This document shows positions 8,563-15,763 of a DNA stretch of 54,870 nt, in pieces. The DNA comes from SIG454 sp045646365 (GTDB taxonomy: Bacteria > Bacillota > Clostridia > Monoglobales > Monoglobaceae), in NCBI GenBank assembly GCA_045646365.1, contig JAZRKP010000066.1, positions 1-54,870 on the forward strand. The letters run 5' to 3'. The notes under the pieces are model-generated. The model saw only the letters and a list, made by a program, of their open reading frames with translations, did no database searches and was not told the origin of the DNA. A program made the position numbers and the translations under genes. Numbering within the stretch: position 1 is the stretch's first letter; every line of letters starts with the position of its first letter.

Positions 8563-9447
8563 ATGAAATCTGGATTTATAGCAATAACAGGACGCCCCAA
8601 TGCGGGGAAATCAACACTTTTAAATAAAATAATCGGTGAGAAAGTGGCTATTGTTTCAAACAAACCACAGACGACCAGAACTAAAATTATGGGTGTCCAC
8701 ACAGAGGACGATTGCCAAATGGTTTTAATTGATACTCCCGGAATCCATAAACCTAAAAATAAGCTTGGTGAGAAAATGGAAAAGTATATCTATACTGCAA
8801 CACAGGATATAGATGTGCTTTTGTATATCGTTGACTGTAACCTTTATGAAAATGAGTATGAGAGTGAAAGAAAGGCGCTTGCAGGACTAAAAACCGCAGG
8901 AATCCCTGTAATTCTTGTGGTTAATAAAATTGACACAATACCAAAGCTTAACCTTTTACCTGTTCTGGACAGGCTTAAGGAACTGTATGACTTTTCGGGG
9001 ATTGTTCCCGTTTCGGCACAGAAAGGGAATAATGTTAATGAGCTAATGGAAGAAATTAAAAAGCACCTCAGCGAGGGTCCGAAATTTTTCCCTGATGATA
9101 TAATAACAGACCAGCCAGAAAGACAGATTGTTGCAGAATTTATCCGTGAGAAAGCGTTGAGACTTTTGAATCAGGAAGTTCCGCACGGAGTTGCAGTCGA
9201 AATTGAGAAAATGACAAAGAGAAAAAGTGGCGGTTATGAAATTCTTGCTGCAATTTATTGTGAGCGAACAAGCCACAAAGGCATAATAATAGGTAAGGGC
9301 GGAGAAAAGCTTAAGATGATTGGAAGCCGTGCGAGGGAAGACATAGAAAAATTCCTGGGCGGAAAAGTGTATCTTGAACTCTGGGTTAAAGTCAATGAGG
9401 ATTGGCGTAACAAAGAAAGCTTTATGAACACAATCGGTTTTGAATAA
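8563..9447 (+). CDS. era: GTPase Era
   Basis: A 294-residue GTPase that binds the 3' end of 16S rRNA and assists 30S assembly. G1 is GRPNAGKST at residues 9-17, G3 DTPGIH near residue 58, G4 NKID near 122. The C-terminal KH domain carries GIIIGKGGEKLKMIG. Full family length. It heads an era-yqzL-recO cluster of the type found across Firmicutes. Confidence 0.97.
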   Translation: MKSGFIAITGRPNAGKSTLLNKIIGEKVAIVSNKPQTTRTKIMGVHTEDDCQMVLIDTPGIHKPKNKLGEKMEKYIYTATQDIDVLLYIVDCNLYENEYESERKALAGLKTAGIPVILVVNKIDTIPKLNLLPVLDRLKELYDFSGIVPVSAQKGNNVNELMEEIKKHLSEGPKFFPDDIITDQPERQIVAEFIREKALRLLNQEVPHGVAVEIEKMTKRKSGGYEILAAIYCERTSHKGIIIGKGGEKLKMIGSRAREDIEKFLGGKVYLELWVKVNEDWRNKESFMNTIGFE

Positions 9448-9476
9448 TAACAATAATTGACAGCATATAAAAAATA

Positions 9477-9513
9477 CTTCCGAAAATAATAAAGTTAATC
9501 ACAATTTCGGAGG
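9477..9513 (+). promoter_or_regulatory. Hairpin occluding the yqzL ribosome binding site
   Basis: CTTCCGAAA (9477-9485) pairs with TTTCGGAGG (9505-9513), a 9-bp stem with a 19-base loop. The right arm contains the CGGAGG Shine-Dalgarno of yqzL. This could limit yqzL, and through overlap recO, translation. Seen in sequence; effect inferred. Confidence 0.45.
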
Positions 9514-9521
9514 TAGCAGTT

Positions 9522-9659
9522 ATGGATAAAAATCTTTTGTGGGATGTTTTTTGTGAGACCGGCGATATTGAAGTGTATCTGAAATATAAGGAAAAGGAAG
9601 AGGGGGAGCGGAAAGTTGAAACTTGTGGAGACAACGGGACTCATAACGAGAGAGATTAA
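9522..9659 (+). CDS. yqzL: YqzL-family small protein
   Basis: A 45-residue protein beginning MDKNLLWDVFCETGDIEVYL, which carries the YqzL signature (W-x-V-F-x-x-T-G-x-I-x-x-Y-L-x-Y-K). YqzL sits between era and recO in Bacillus as here. Function unknown. Preceded by TTTCGGAGGTAG at proper distance. Its last 44 bases overlap recO in another frame. Confidence 0.8.
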   Translation: MDKNLLWDVFCETGDIEVYLKYKEKEEGERKVETCGDNGTHNERD

Positions 9660-10356
9660 ATACGGCGACACAAGCCGTATTATAACAATTATAACTCCCG
9701 ATATGGGTAAAATTTCCGCAATAACCAGTAAATTTAAAGGGGGAAAGGGTAAAAATCTCCCGTCACTTCAGCTTTTTTCGTACAGTAAATTTGTTTTGTT
9801 CAAGGGGAGCGAAAAAGGTCTTTATCACATAAATGAATCGGACATAATTCATCCCTTCAAAGAGGTGAGAGAAGACCTGACGGCGATTTTGTATGCGTCA
9901 TATTTTGGAGATGTGGCGAATAAAGTTTCTGTGGAAAATGAGGGCGACCCCGAATTTTTAAGACTGCTTCTCAATGTTTTTTACGCATTGTCAAAAGGGA
10001 AGGACTATGATAAGATTAAAACGGTGTTTGAATGGAAAACATCAGCCCTTGAAGGTTATGCTCCTGATTTGAATAATTGTTCCGTATGCGGAGCGGGAGA
10101 GATTTCGTTTCTTGATTTAACAAGAGGTGAATGCCTGTGCACTGATTGCGGAACAGGTTATGCCGGACTTGCGAAAGTGAATAATGATATTTTACAAGGG
10201 ATAAAATACATAAAAGAGGCGGAATTTTCTAAAATGCTCTCTTTTGAAATGAACCAACCTATGCTTGAGTATATGAATTCATTAAGCGAGATTTACCTGA
10301 GAATTCATCTTGAAACGGAATTTAAAACTTTGGAATATCTAAAAAAAATGAAATAG
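9616..10356 (+). CDS. recO: DNA repair protein RecO
   Basis: A 246-residue recombination mediator that with RecR/RecF loads RecA on SSB-coated DNA. N-terminal OB domain (MKLVETTGLITREIKYGD), then a helical domain with a four-Cys zinc motif, C-x2-C ... C-x2-C (NCSVCG and CLCTDCG). Translation starts at TTG (9616), set by GAGGGGGAG just upstream and by the family N-terminus; it lies inside yqzL. A terminator follows. Confidence 0.93.
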   Translation: MKLVETTGLITREIKYGDTSRIITIITPDMGKISAITSKFKGGKGKNLPSLQLFSYSKFVLFKGSEKGLYHINESDIIHPFKEVREDLTAILYASYFGDVANKVSVENEGDPEFLRLLLNVFYALSKGKDYDKIKTVFEWKTSALEGYAPDLNNCSVCGAGEISFLDLTRGECLCTDCGTGYAGLAKVNNDILQGIKYIKEAEFSKMLSFEMNQPMLEYMNSLSEIYLRIHLETEFKTLEYLKKMK

Positions 10357-10379
10357 GCGAAAGCCTATTTCATTTTTTA
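10348..10379. terminator. Bidirectional terminator after recO
   Basis: ATGAAATAGGC (10348-10358), GAAA tetraloop, GCCTATTTCAT (10363-10373), T-run; an A-run on the left gives T's on the minus strand. It includes the recO stop codon. Confidence 0.88.
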
Positions 10380-10841
10380 TCTGTTTTTCATATCAGCGCG
10401 ATTACTCTTAACAATATTGATGCACTGCTCAAGGTCTTTGATAGTGTTAACAACAACATTTTCAACATTTTCGAGCAAGTAGTCAGCGTATTCATAGGAA
10501 GAAGTTTTTGTAGAGAATGCCTGTGCATTTGCCTGCTCAATAATCTCTCCTGCCTGTGCCTTTGCTTTCTTAGTAATTTCGTTTTCGTCAACCATAGCAA
10601 TTATCTGGTCATTTGCAGTCTTGATAAGATTATTCGCCTCAGTTTTTGCATCAGCAATAATTCTCTCTCTTTCCTCTTTAATCCATTTAGCCTGCTTTAA
10701 ATCCTCAGGAAGTTTAAGTTTGATTTCAGCAAGCACTTCCAGAAGTTCGTCCTTGTCTAAAAGACAACGGCCTGAAAACGGAACGGCAACACCTTTATCA
10801 ATTATATCTTCCAATTCTTCGAGCAATTCTATAGCGTCCAT
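10377..10841 (-). CDS. Coiled-coil protein of the 'vacuolar H+-ATPase subunit H'-like family
   Basis: A 154-residue, Ala/Lys/Glu-rich protein; residues ~45-110 form a long predicted coiled coil (KEERERIIADAKTEANNL). Clostridial proteins of this type next to coaD are commonly labelled ATPase-subunit-H-like because of the coiled coil, though no ATP synthase genes are nearby, so the name says little about function. The start at 10841 is chosen from AAGGAGG at 7-8 bases; the frame stays open further upstream but overlaps coaD. Confidence 0.7.
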   Translation of the reverse strand: MDAIELLEELEDIIDKGVAVPFSGRCLLDKDELLEVLAEIKLKLPEDLKQAKWIKEERERIIADAKTEANNLIKTANDQIIAMVDENEITKKAKAQAGEIIEQANAQAFSTKTSSYEYADYLLENVENVVVNTIKDLEQCINIVKSNRADMKNR

Positions 10842-10878
10842 AAAAAAATCCTCCTTGTATCTATATAAATCTAAATTA

Positions 10879-11361
10879 TTAACAAAAACCAAAGCGAGAT
10901 TTGACAACAGGAATGAGATGGTCAGGGATAAGCCCTGATAAATCACCGTCATATGATGCAATCTCTTTAACAATACTTGAACTTAAGAACATATATTCCG
11001 TACTTGCGGAAATAAACAGGGTTTCAATATCGTCGCAAAGTTTACGATTAGTAAGCGCCATCTGGAATTCGTATTCAAAATCAGAAACCGCACGAAGCCC
11101 TTTAACAACAATATTTGCATTATGTTCTTTCATAAAGTCAACCAAAAGCCCCGAAAAGCTGATAACTTCAATATTAGGAATGTCGGCAGTTGCATTTTTA
11201 AGAATTTCAACCCGCTCTTCCGCTGAGAAGAGGGGGGTCTTACTGGAGTTACAAAGAACAGCAACAATAACCTTATCAAAAATTCCGGAAACACGCCTGA
11301 TAATATCAAGGTGCCCATTTGTGCAAGGGTCAAAACTTCCGGGATATACTGCAATATTCAT
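10879..11361 (-). CDS. coaD: Phosphopantetheine adenylyltransferase
   Basis: A 160-residue enzyme of the nucleotidyltransferase alpha/beta-phosphodiesterase superfamily, step 4 of coenzyme A synthesis (4'-phosphopantetheine + ATP to dephospho-CoA). The signature GSFDPCTNGHLDII lies at residues 8-21 (T/NxGH), and the C-terminal SSSIVKEIA block is present. Downstream of rsmD with a 17-base gap, the usual rsmD-coaD pair. Confidence 0.97.
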   Translation of the reverse strand: MNIAVYPGSFDPCTNGHLDIIRRVSGIFDKVIVAVLCNSSKTPLFSAEERVEILKNATADIPNIEVISFSGLLVDFMKEHNANIVVKGLRAVSDFEYEFQMALTNRKLCDDIETLFISASTEYMFLSSSIVKEIASYDGDLSGLIPDHLIPVVKSRFGFC

Positions 11362-11378
11362 AAAATCAACTCCAATAA

Positions 11379-11918
11379 TCAGGCATTTTTAAATATGGAA
11401 ATAAGAGTTTTTCCGTATTTAGCCTGTTTTATGCATTCAAAATCAGGGGACGAAACCATTTCACCATTAAGCTCAGTTTCGCAAACAATAACACCGTCAG
11501 GATTAAGAAGATTATTTTCACTGATTTTCCTGAAAACGGGTTCCAGAAAACCTTTGTTATAAGGCGGGTCCAGAAAAATAATATCAAAGCCTGTTCTGCA
11601 TGATGACAGAAAGGATAAAGCATCACTGCGGATAAACTCAGAACAGTCGGCAACTTTAGCCTTCTCGGCGTTTTTATGTATAATATCGAGAGCGGAAGGG
11701 TTATTTTCCACAAACACACAATGACCGCAATATCTGCTCAAAGCCTCAATACCCAAAGCACCGCTTCCGGCAAAAAGGTCAAGAACCGAGTCGGATGGGA
11801 GATACGGCATAAGAATATTAAAAACAGACTCTTTAACTCTATCGGTTGTAGGTCGTGTATCCAGCCCGTCAAGAGAAAGAAGTTTAAGTCCTCTCGCTTT
11901 ACCCGAAATAACTCTCAT
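11379..11918 (-). CDS. rsmD: 16S rRNA (guanine(966)-N(2))-methyltransferase
   Basis: A 179-residue SAM-dependent methyltransferase. The SAM site is VLDLFAGSGALGIEALSR and the catalytic motif is FLDPPY. N-terminus MRVISGKARG is typical. Full length. It heads the rsmD-coaD-coiled-coil operon and has its own promoter. Confidence 0.95.
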   Translation of the reverse strand: MRVISGKARGLKLLSLDGLDTRPTTDRVKESVFNILMPYLPSDSVLDLFAGSGALGIEALSRYCGHCVFVENNPSALDIIHKNAEKAKVADCSEFIRSDALSFLSSCRTGFDIIFLDPPYNKGFLEPVFRKISENNLLNPDGVIVCETELNGEMVSSPDFECIKQAKYGKTLISIFKNA

Positions 11919-11955
11919 AGGTCATAGTCGCTCCATAATAAATTTATACCTTTAT

Positions 11956-11984
11956 ATTTTATAACATTGTTTGACAAATGTCAA
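11956..11984 (-). promoter_or_regulatory. Promoter of rsmD
   Basis: Minus strand TTGACA (11979-11984), 17-bp spacer, TAAAAT (11956-11961). It lies just downstream of the 6S RNA candidate. The plus-strand text TTGACAAATGTCAA (11971-11984) is an exact palindrome covering the -35. Confidence 0.72.
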
Positions 11985-11996
11985 GGTTTTTAAGCA

Positions 11997-12191
11997 AAAA
12001 AAGACTTCCCGCCTGTGCCGTAGATGGAAAAAAGTAAAAACCTGCATGGCAGGTGGGTATCGTCCCGAATGCTTTACAAGTCCACTGGCCGCAAAAGCGG
12101 GAGGCATGTGCGCCACACCCGGAGAACAGTTCCCTTAGATAGTTTGTTGGTTTTACATTTGTTCCAGAAATACGAACACCGCAGGAAGTGT
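11997..12191 (-). ncRNA. ssrS: 6S RNA (SsrS) candidate
   Basis: A roughly 195-base RNA on the minus strand with its own promoter and a 3' T-run. The 5' end ACTTCCTGC pairs with the 3' end GCGGGAAGT (closing stem). The 5' side has the family-like TGTTCG, and the 3' side runs ACGATACCCACCTGC-CAT-GCAGGT then CGGCACAGGCGGGAAG, in the same order as E. coli 6S RNA (ACGACACATTCACCTT ... CGGCATCTCGGAG). 6S RNA holds SigA RNA polymerase in an open-promoter mimic and is released by pRNA synthesis. Length, closing stem and position between genes all fit; a covariance-model search was not possible. Confidence 0.72.
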
Positions 12192-12197
12192 GTATAT

Positions 12198-12226
12198 AAT
12201 ATATCATACTTTCGGAGAAATTTCAA
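12198..12226 (-). promoter_or_regulatory. Promoter of the 6S RNA candidate
   Basis: Minus strand TTGAAA (12221-12226), 17-bp spacer, TATATT (12198-12203) with extended TGA. The predicted start near 12191 coincides with the first base of the closing stem. Confidence 0.72.
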
Positions 12227-12275
12227 TAGAAAAATGTCAATGGAAAAAAATTTTTTATATGGAATAAAATAAGTC

Positions 12276-12304
12276 TTTTCAAATGCGAAATTTTGTAGTA
12301 TAAT
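12276..12304 (+). promoter_or_regulatory. Promoter of mecA
   Basis: TTTTCA (12276-12281), 17-bp spacer, TATAAT (12299-12304). The -10 is perfect, the -35 weak. Confidence 0.55.
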
Positions 12305-12358
12305 GTTAATAGAATAGTAATATAGGAAATTATTGTCTTGCAAAGGTGGGGTGAATAA

Positions 12359-12979
12359 ATGCATATAGAGAAGATAAATGACAATAAAATTAAAGTGACT
12401 GTTGATAAAGAAGATATAAAAATCTGGAATGTGAATCTTAAAAAGTTGACGGAGAATACTCCTGAAGCAAGAGATTTTTTCTGGTTTGCCCTGCGCCGAG
12501 CTGAGAAGGATGTTGATTTTAAGGTTGGAAAATCCCAACTTCTTGTGGAAACTCACATATCAAACAGCGATGGTTTCGTTATGATAATCAGTAAGGTTGA
12601 CGACAAAACAAATGTTTTTGATTTGATTGAAAAGGGAAATCCGCCTGAAAAGCGGGTTGAAATAACCATAAAGAAACGAGAAAGGAAAAAAGAACCTTTT
12701 AGTTTTTTCAGGTTTGCAACCTTTGACGATTTGTGCGGATGTGTTGAACAGATAAAGGATTTATTTTCGGGGTATAGCAGTCTTTATAAGTATAAGGATG
12801 CGTTTTATCTGAAATTAGTTCCCTTTGATGAAAATATGTTTTTTGAGGCAGAAAATATTCTGACAGAGTATTCCGAAAGGATTTCGGCGTCGGTCATAAC
12901 AGAGGGTGTTTTAACCGAACACGGAACGGAAATGATAAAAGAGAATGCGTTTGAGACACTGGTTAGCTATTTTGTTTGA
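12359..12979 (+). CDS. mecA: Adaptor protein MecA
   Basis: A 206-residue adaptor that delivers substrates to the ClpC unfoldase in Firmicutes (ComK degradation in Bacillus). N-terminal domain ~1-80 binds substrate (begins MHIEKINDNKIKVTV), an acidic/basic linker is near 90-115, and the C-terminal domain (FDDLCGCVEQ ... ALYKYKD-like block) binds ClpC. AAAGGTGGGG sets the start. ClpC is not in the window. A terminator follows. Confidence 0.88.
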   Translation: MHIEKINDNKIKVTVDKEDIKIWNVNLKKLTENTPEARDFFWFALRRAEKDVDFKVGKSQLLVETHISNSDGFVMIISKVDDKTNVFDLIEKGNPPEKRVEITIKKRERKKEPFSFFRFATFDDLCGCVEQIKDLFSGYSSLYKYKDAFYLKLVPFDENMFFEAENILTEYSERISASVITEGVLTEHGTEMIKENAFETLVSYFV

Positions 12980-13005
12980 GACAGGTATAAAAACCTGTCT
13001 CTTTT
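12978..13005 (+). terminator. Terminator after mecA
   Basis: GAGACAGGT (12978-12986) pairs with ACCTGTCTC (12993-13001), followed by TTTT. The stop codon is within the left arm. Confidence 0.8.
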
Positions 13006-13030
13006 CATATAGTGTATCGGGTGATATTTT

Positions 13031-13303
13031 ATGGATGAAAAGAAAGAAATCTTACATAAGCTTACAATGGAAAACAGAGAAAAACTGTATCTTTGCGGTG
13101 TTGAAGATGTGGAAAGCTTTGACGAAAACGAGATTCAGGTATACACATCGGAAGGACTTTTGTCGATAAAGGGCAGTGAATTGCATATAAACAAACTCAA
13201 CACTCAAGATGGAGAACTTATGGTCGAAGGGAATGTTGACTCTCTTGTTTACAGTAACACGGAAATAAACCGAGGCGGTTTTTTCACTAAATTATTCAGG
13301 TAA
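13031..13303 (+). CDS. yabP: Sporulation protein YabP
   Basis: A 90-residue protein of the YabP/YqfC family (LTMENREKLYLCGVEDVESF at residues 11-30). In Bacillus yabP-yabQ are SigE-dependent and YabQ is needed for spore cortex. It is directly followed by yabQ with a 6-base gap. No SigE promoter could be assigned confidently between the mecA terminator and this gene. Confidence 0.88.
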   Translation: MDEKKEILHKLTMENREKLYLCGVEDVESFDENEIQVYTSEGLLSIKGSELHINKLNTQDGELMVEGNVDSLVYSNTEINRGGFFTKLFR

Positions 13304-13309
13304 TGGCGT

Positions 13310-13792
13310 ATGTGGTTTGAAAATCAATTTCCCTATTTCCTGTGGATGATTTTGTGCGGAACAGGGATAATGTTCTTTTATGATTTTTTAAGAATAAGCA
13401 GAAGAGTCGGAAAATGCTCCGCATTTTTAGTTAATCTTGAAGATGTTCTGTATTCCTGTATCTGTGCGGTTGTGGTTTTCTATGTGACATATCTTAAAAA
13501 TAATGGGGAACTAAGAATACAGACAATTCTTGGACTTTTAACAGGGTGCATTATATATGTACTGATAGTAAAAGACAGGTTTGTAAAATTCGGTGCAAAA
13601 ATATTGCGGTGGATAGGAAAAGTTATATTGAGATTGGTGAAGATTATTTTCTATCCGATTGTTGTAGTCTGTAAAATTGTAGTAAAGCCTGCACGGATTA
13701 TAATATGGTACACGGGCAGAGGATGTAAATCCATTAAACATAAAACCGAACTTAAAATGAAGAATATAGGGCATATTCTAAGACGTAAATGA
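13310..13792 (+). CDS. yabQ: Spore cortex biosynthesis protein YabQ
   Basis: A 160-residue membrane protein with three or four N-terminal membrane segments (residues ~8-90) and a basic C-terminal part. It matches YabQ by size, hydrophobic profile (MWFENQFPYFLWMILCGTGIM type start, GLLTGCIIYVLIV segment) and position after yabP. YabQ targets the forespore outer membrane for cortex formation. The usual downstream DivIC gene is not present; an unrelated gene with its own promoter follows. Confidence 0.87.
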   Translation: MWFENQFPYFLWMILCGTGIMFFYDFLRISRRVGKCSAFLVNLEDVLYSCICAVVVFYVTYLKNNGELRIQTILGLLTGCIIYVLIVKDRFVKFGAKILRWIGKVILRLVKIIFYPIVVVCKIVVKPARIIIWYTGRGCKSIKHKTELKMKNIGHILRRK

Positions 13793-13795
13793 TGC

Positions 13796-13824
13796 TTGAC
13801 AATAAATTTTTAAAGTGCTATAAT
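13796..13824 (+). promoter_or_regulatory. Consensus SigA promoter of the unknown membrane protein gene
   Basis: TTGACA (13796-13801), 17-bp spacer, TATAAT (13819-13824), extended TGC. Perfect match to consensus in every element. Confidence 0.85.
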
Positions 13825-13852
13825 ACTAAAAAAATATTCGGGAGATGCACTG

Positions 13853-14488
13853 ATGGATAAAGACAGAGAACTGGCGAAAGAAAAAGTCAGGGAGTATAGT
13901 TTTGGAGAGAAAATAAGGTATTATTGGGGATATTATAAATATCGTTATATATTCATTTTTCTTGTTTTATGCTTAATTGGATATACAGCTTACAGCAAAT
14001 TCACAGAAAAAAATTACGATATTGAAGTTATCCTTGTTACAGAAGATTTTATTGATGAGGCAAGCGAGCAGGAACTTGAGAAAAGCTTGTCGGAATGGCT
14101 GACAGATAGTAAAGACGATGGAATAGAGAGGTTTGTTGATGTTGTTGTTATCCAAAGGCAGGAGATAAACGGATATAATCAGGATGCCGTCCTTGCCGCA
14201 AATACAAAGCTTACCTCTGTTCTGGCGTCAGAGCAAAGAATAGGATTTATACTGAACGAAGACACCTATGAGCATTTCTTTACAGAAGATGGATATGGCT
14301 ATCTGGCAGACAAAAATATTTCGGGTGAAATTGGCGAGAATGCTGTGGAAGTAATGGGGCTTAGTAAAAACACGAAATATTATTATGTTACAGCGTATAC
14401 AAAAGGTGTGGAAGAAGGTTATGAAGATGCGCTGAGAGAGTATGAAAACTCTAAAATAATTTTCAATAAGATACTTGAACTCAAATAA
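13853..14488 (+). CDS. Unrecognised single-pass membrane protein
   Basis: A 211-residue protein I do not recognise. Residues 1-30 are charged and aromatic (FGEKIRYYWGYYKYRY), a membrane helix spans about 32-50 (YIFIFLVLCLIGYTAY), and residues 55-211 form an acidic, mixed alpha/beta, presumably extracytoplasmic domain with no cysteines. N-in/C-out topology is inferred from positive-inside. It follows yabQ but has a perfect vegetative promoter, so it need not be a sporulation gene. A terminator follows. No function is assigned. Confidence 0.8.
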   Translation: MDKDRELAKEKVREYSFGEKIRYYWGYYKYRYIFIFLVLCLIGYTAYSKFTEKNYDIEVILVTEDFIDEASEQELEKSLSEWLTDSKDDGIERFVDVVVIQRQEINGYNQDAVLAANTKLTSVLASEQRIGFILNEDTYEHFFTEDGYGYLADKNISGEIGENAVEVMGLSKNTKYYYVTAYTKGVEEGYEDALREYENSKIIFNKILELK

Positions 14489-14521
14489 AAAAATGCAGCG
14501 ATTAAATCGCTGCATTTTTTG
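14488..14521. terminator. Bidirectional terminator
   Basis: AAAAAATGCAGCGAT and ATCGCTGCATTTTTT are complementary, with a 3-base loop (14503-14505) and T-runs on both strands. It separates the convergent membrane protein and DUF378 genes. Confidence 0.88.
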
Positions 14522-14524
14522 GCA

Positions 14525-14740
14525 TTATTTCGCTGTGTCATTATGCTCAACAATCGGTCTATCCTTGAAGAAGAATGAAATCGCCCAAAGCCCTGCAATA
14601 CCCACAAGTGTGAATATAATTCGGCTTAGTATCGCCATTTGTCCGCCGAAAAGAGCGGCAACGAGGTCAAATCCGAATATTCCAATACTTCCCCAGTTAA
14701 GAGCACCGATTATGACAAGAAGAAGTGCGATTGTGTTCAT
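14525..14740 (-). CDS. DUF378 membrane protein
   Basis: A 71-residue protein with two membrane helices (residues ~2-20 and ~30-58) and the DUF378 pattern ALNWGSIGIFGFDLVA after the first helix. These small proteins are widespread; function unknown. GAGCATAAATATG gives a plausible but modest ribosome site. Divergent from the YhcN-like gene. Confidence 0.8.
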   Translation of the reverse strand: MNTIALLLVIIGALNWGSIGIFGFDLVAALFGGQMAILSRIIFTLVGIAGLWAISFFFKDRPIVEHNDTAK

Positions 14741-14844
14741 ATTTATGCTCCTTTGAATTTTTTATTCAGTATTAGTTTGCATTATTTTTATTAAAATATA
14801 CAAGAATAAAAAACGAAGATAAATTTTTATTTAAAGGAGAAAAT

Positions 14845-15276
14845 ATGAAAAAATTTTTATTTCTTTTAATTCTTATTGTTTCGTTTACGGTTATGTTTGT
14901 TGATATAATAGGCGGAGAAAGCGTGGAAACATACAGTAAAGCTGAGTCGGGGGAGTACAGAGAGGCTTTTAACAATAAAACAAATATGGAGATTGCCAGA
15001 GCGGTTACCCAAATGGCGGAAACTGAAAGGGTTGCAGTTGTAGGAAACAAGGAGCAGATTCTGGTGGGAATATTGTTAAAGCCTGGAGTTGGAGACAGAA
15101 ATAAGCTGAGGAAAAACATAGAAAATGCAGTAAAGGAAGAATATAAAAAAGCAAAAATTATTATAGAAATTGAAACGGAAAAGACACAGGAAATTTTTGA
15201 TTTGGCAGAAACTCTGGATAAAGGTGCATCAGGAAAATCGACGGACAAAAAATTTCAAAACCTTGTGGAAAAATAA
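14845..15276 (+). CDS. YhcN/YlaJ-like sporulation protein (putative)
   Basis: A 143-residue exported protein: signal-anchor at residues 1-22 (MKKFLFLLILIVSFTVMFV), no lipobox Cys, then a domain with NMEIARAVTQMAETERVAVVGNK (from residue 46) and a following beta strand and amphipathic helix. This order (I-A ... V-x-x-V ... A-x-V-V-x-x ... A-Y/L-V-G) is that of the YhcN/YlaJ spore lipoprotein family, which would place it at the spore membrane. The match is by pattern only. AAAGGAG sets the start. Confidence 0.55.
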   Translation: MKKFLFLLILIVSFTVMFVDIIGGESVETYSKAESGEYREAFNNKTNMEIARAVTQMAETERVAVVGNKEQILVGILLKPGVGDRNKLRKNIENAVKEEYKKAKIIIEIETEKTQEIFDLAETLDKGASGKSTDKKFQNLVEK

Positions 15277-15289
15277 GCTAATAATATAA

Positions 15290-15318
15290 TTGATTTTTTA
15301 AATTTCTTGTGTTATAAT
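15290..15318 (+). promoter_or_regulatory. Promoter of the DtxR-family regulator
   Basis: TTGATT (15290-15295), 17-bp spacer, TATAAT (15313-15318), extended TGT. Confidence 0.75.
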
Positions 15319-15331
15319 TATACTGAAGTAT

Positions 15332-15348
15332 ATTGTTATTATAGCAAT
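15332..15348 (+). promoter_or_regulatory. Candidate operator (17-bp imperfect palindrome)
   Basis: ATTGTTATTATAGCAAT reads the same on both strands at 7 of 8 symmetric positions around T15340. It lies 13 bases after the -10 and just before the ribosome site of the DtxR-type gene, a position fit for autorepression. Inferred, not known. Confidence 0.4.
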
Positions 15349-15364
15349 TATTGGAGGAAGAAAA

Positions 15365-15742
15365 ATGCAGGAAGAGAATATGAGGTTACACGAATCGGCA
15401 GAAATGTATCTTGAAACCATATATGTTCTGTCTCAAAAATCCCAGTCTGTGCGGAGTATTGATGTGGCGGATTATATGGGGTATTCTAAACCGAGTGTAA
15501 GCCGTGCGGTCGGACTTTTGAAAAGCGGCGGTTACCTTGTTATGGCAGAGGACGGATTGCTGACCCTGACACAAGAGGGAATTGATATGGCAAAGAAAAT
15601 TTTTGAACGCCATACTGTTTTATCGAGATTTCTTGAAAGAATAGGTGTAAGTTCTGAAACTGCATCTGTTGACGCCTGCAAAATTGAACATGTTATTTCT
15701 GATGAGACGCTTTTGGCAATAAAGGAATATCTTGATAAATAA
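15365..15742 (+). CDS. DtxR/MntR-family metal-dependent transcriptional regulator
   Basis: A 125-residue repressor: N-terminal winged helix (residues ~10-68; recognition helix around SKPSVSRAVGLLKSGG) and a dimerisation/metal-binding domain (~70-125); the SH3-like third domain of DtxR is absent, as in MntR. Aligned with Bacillus MntR, the metal residues are M14 (Asp8 in MntR), E17, H83, C105 (Glu99 in MntR), E108 and H109. The Met and Cys match DtxR's M10 and C102 and favour iron. ATG at 15380 is an alternative start. No iron transporter is adjacent; pyk follows 21 bases on. Confidence 0.85.
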   Translation: MQEENMRLHESAEMYLETIYVLSQKSQSVRSIDVADYMGYSKPSVSRAVGLLKSGGYLVMAEDGLLTLTQEGIDMAKKIFERHTVLSRFLERIGVSSETASVDACKIEHVISDETLLAIKEYLDK

Positions 15743-15763
15743 ACTCAAAGGAGAAGACTTAAT

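Noticed and set aside
10842..10973. Longer form of the coiled-coil protein
   Set aside because: The extension overlaps coaD and has no ribosome site; AAGGAGG fits the start at 10841.
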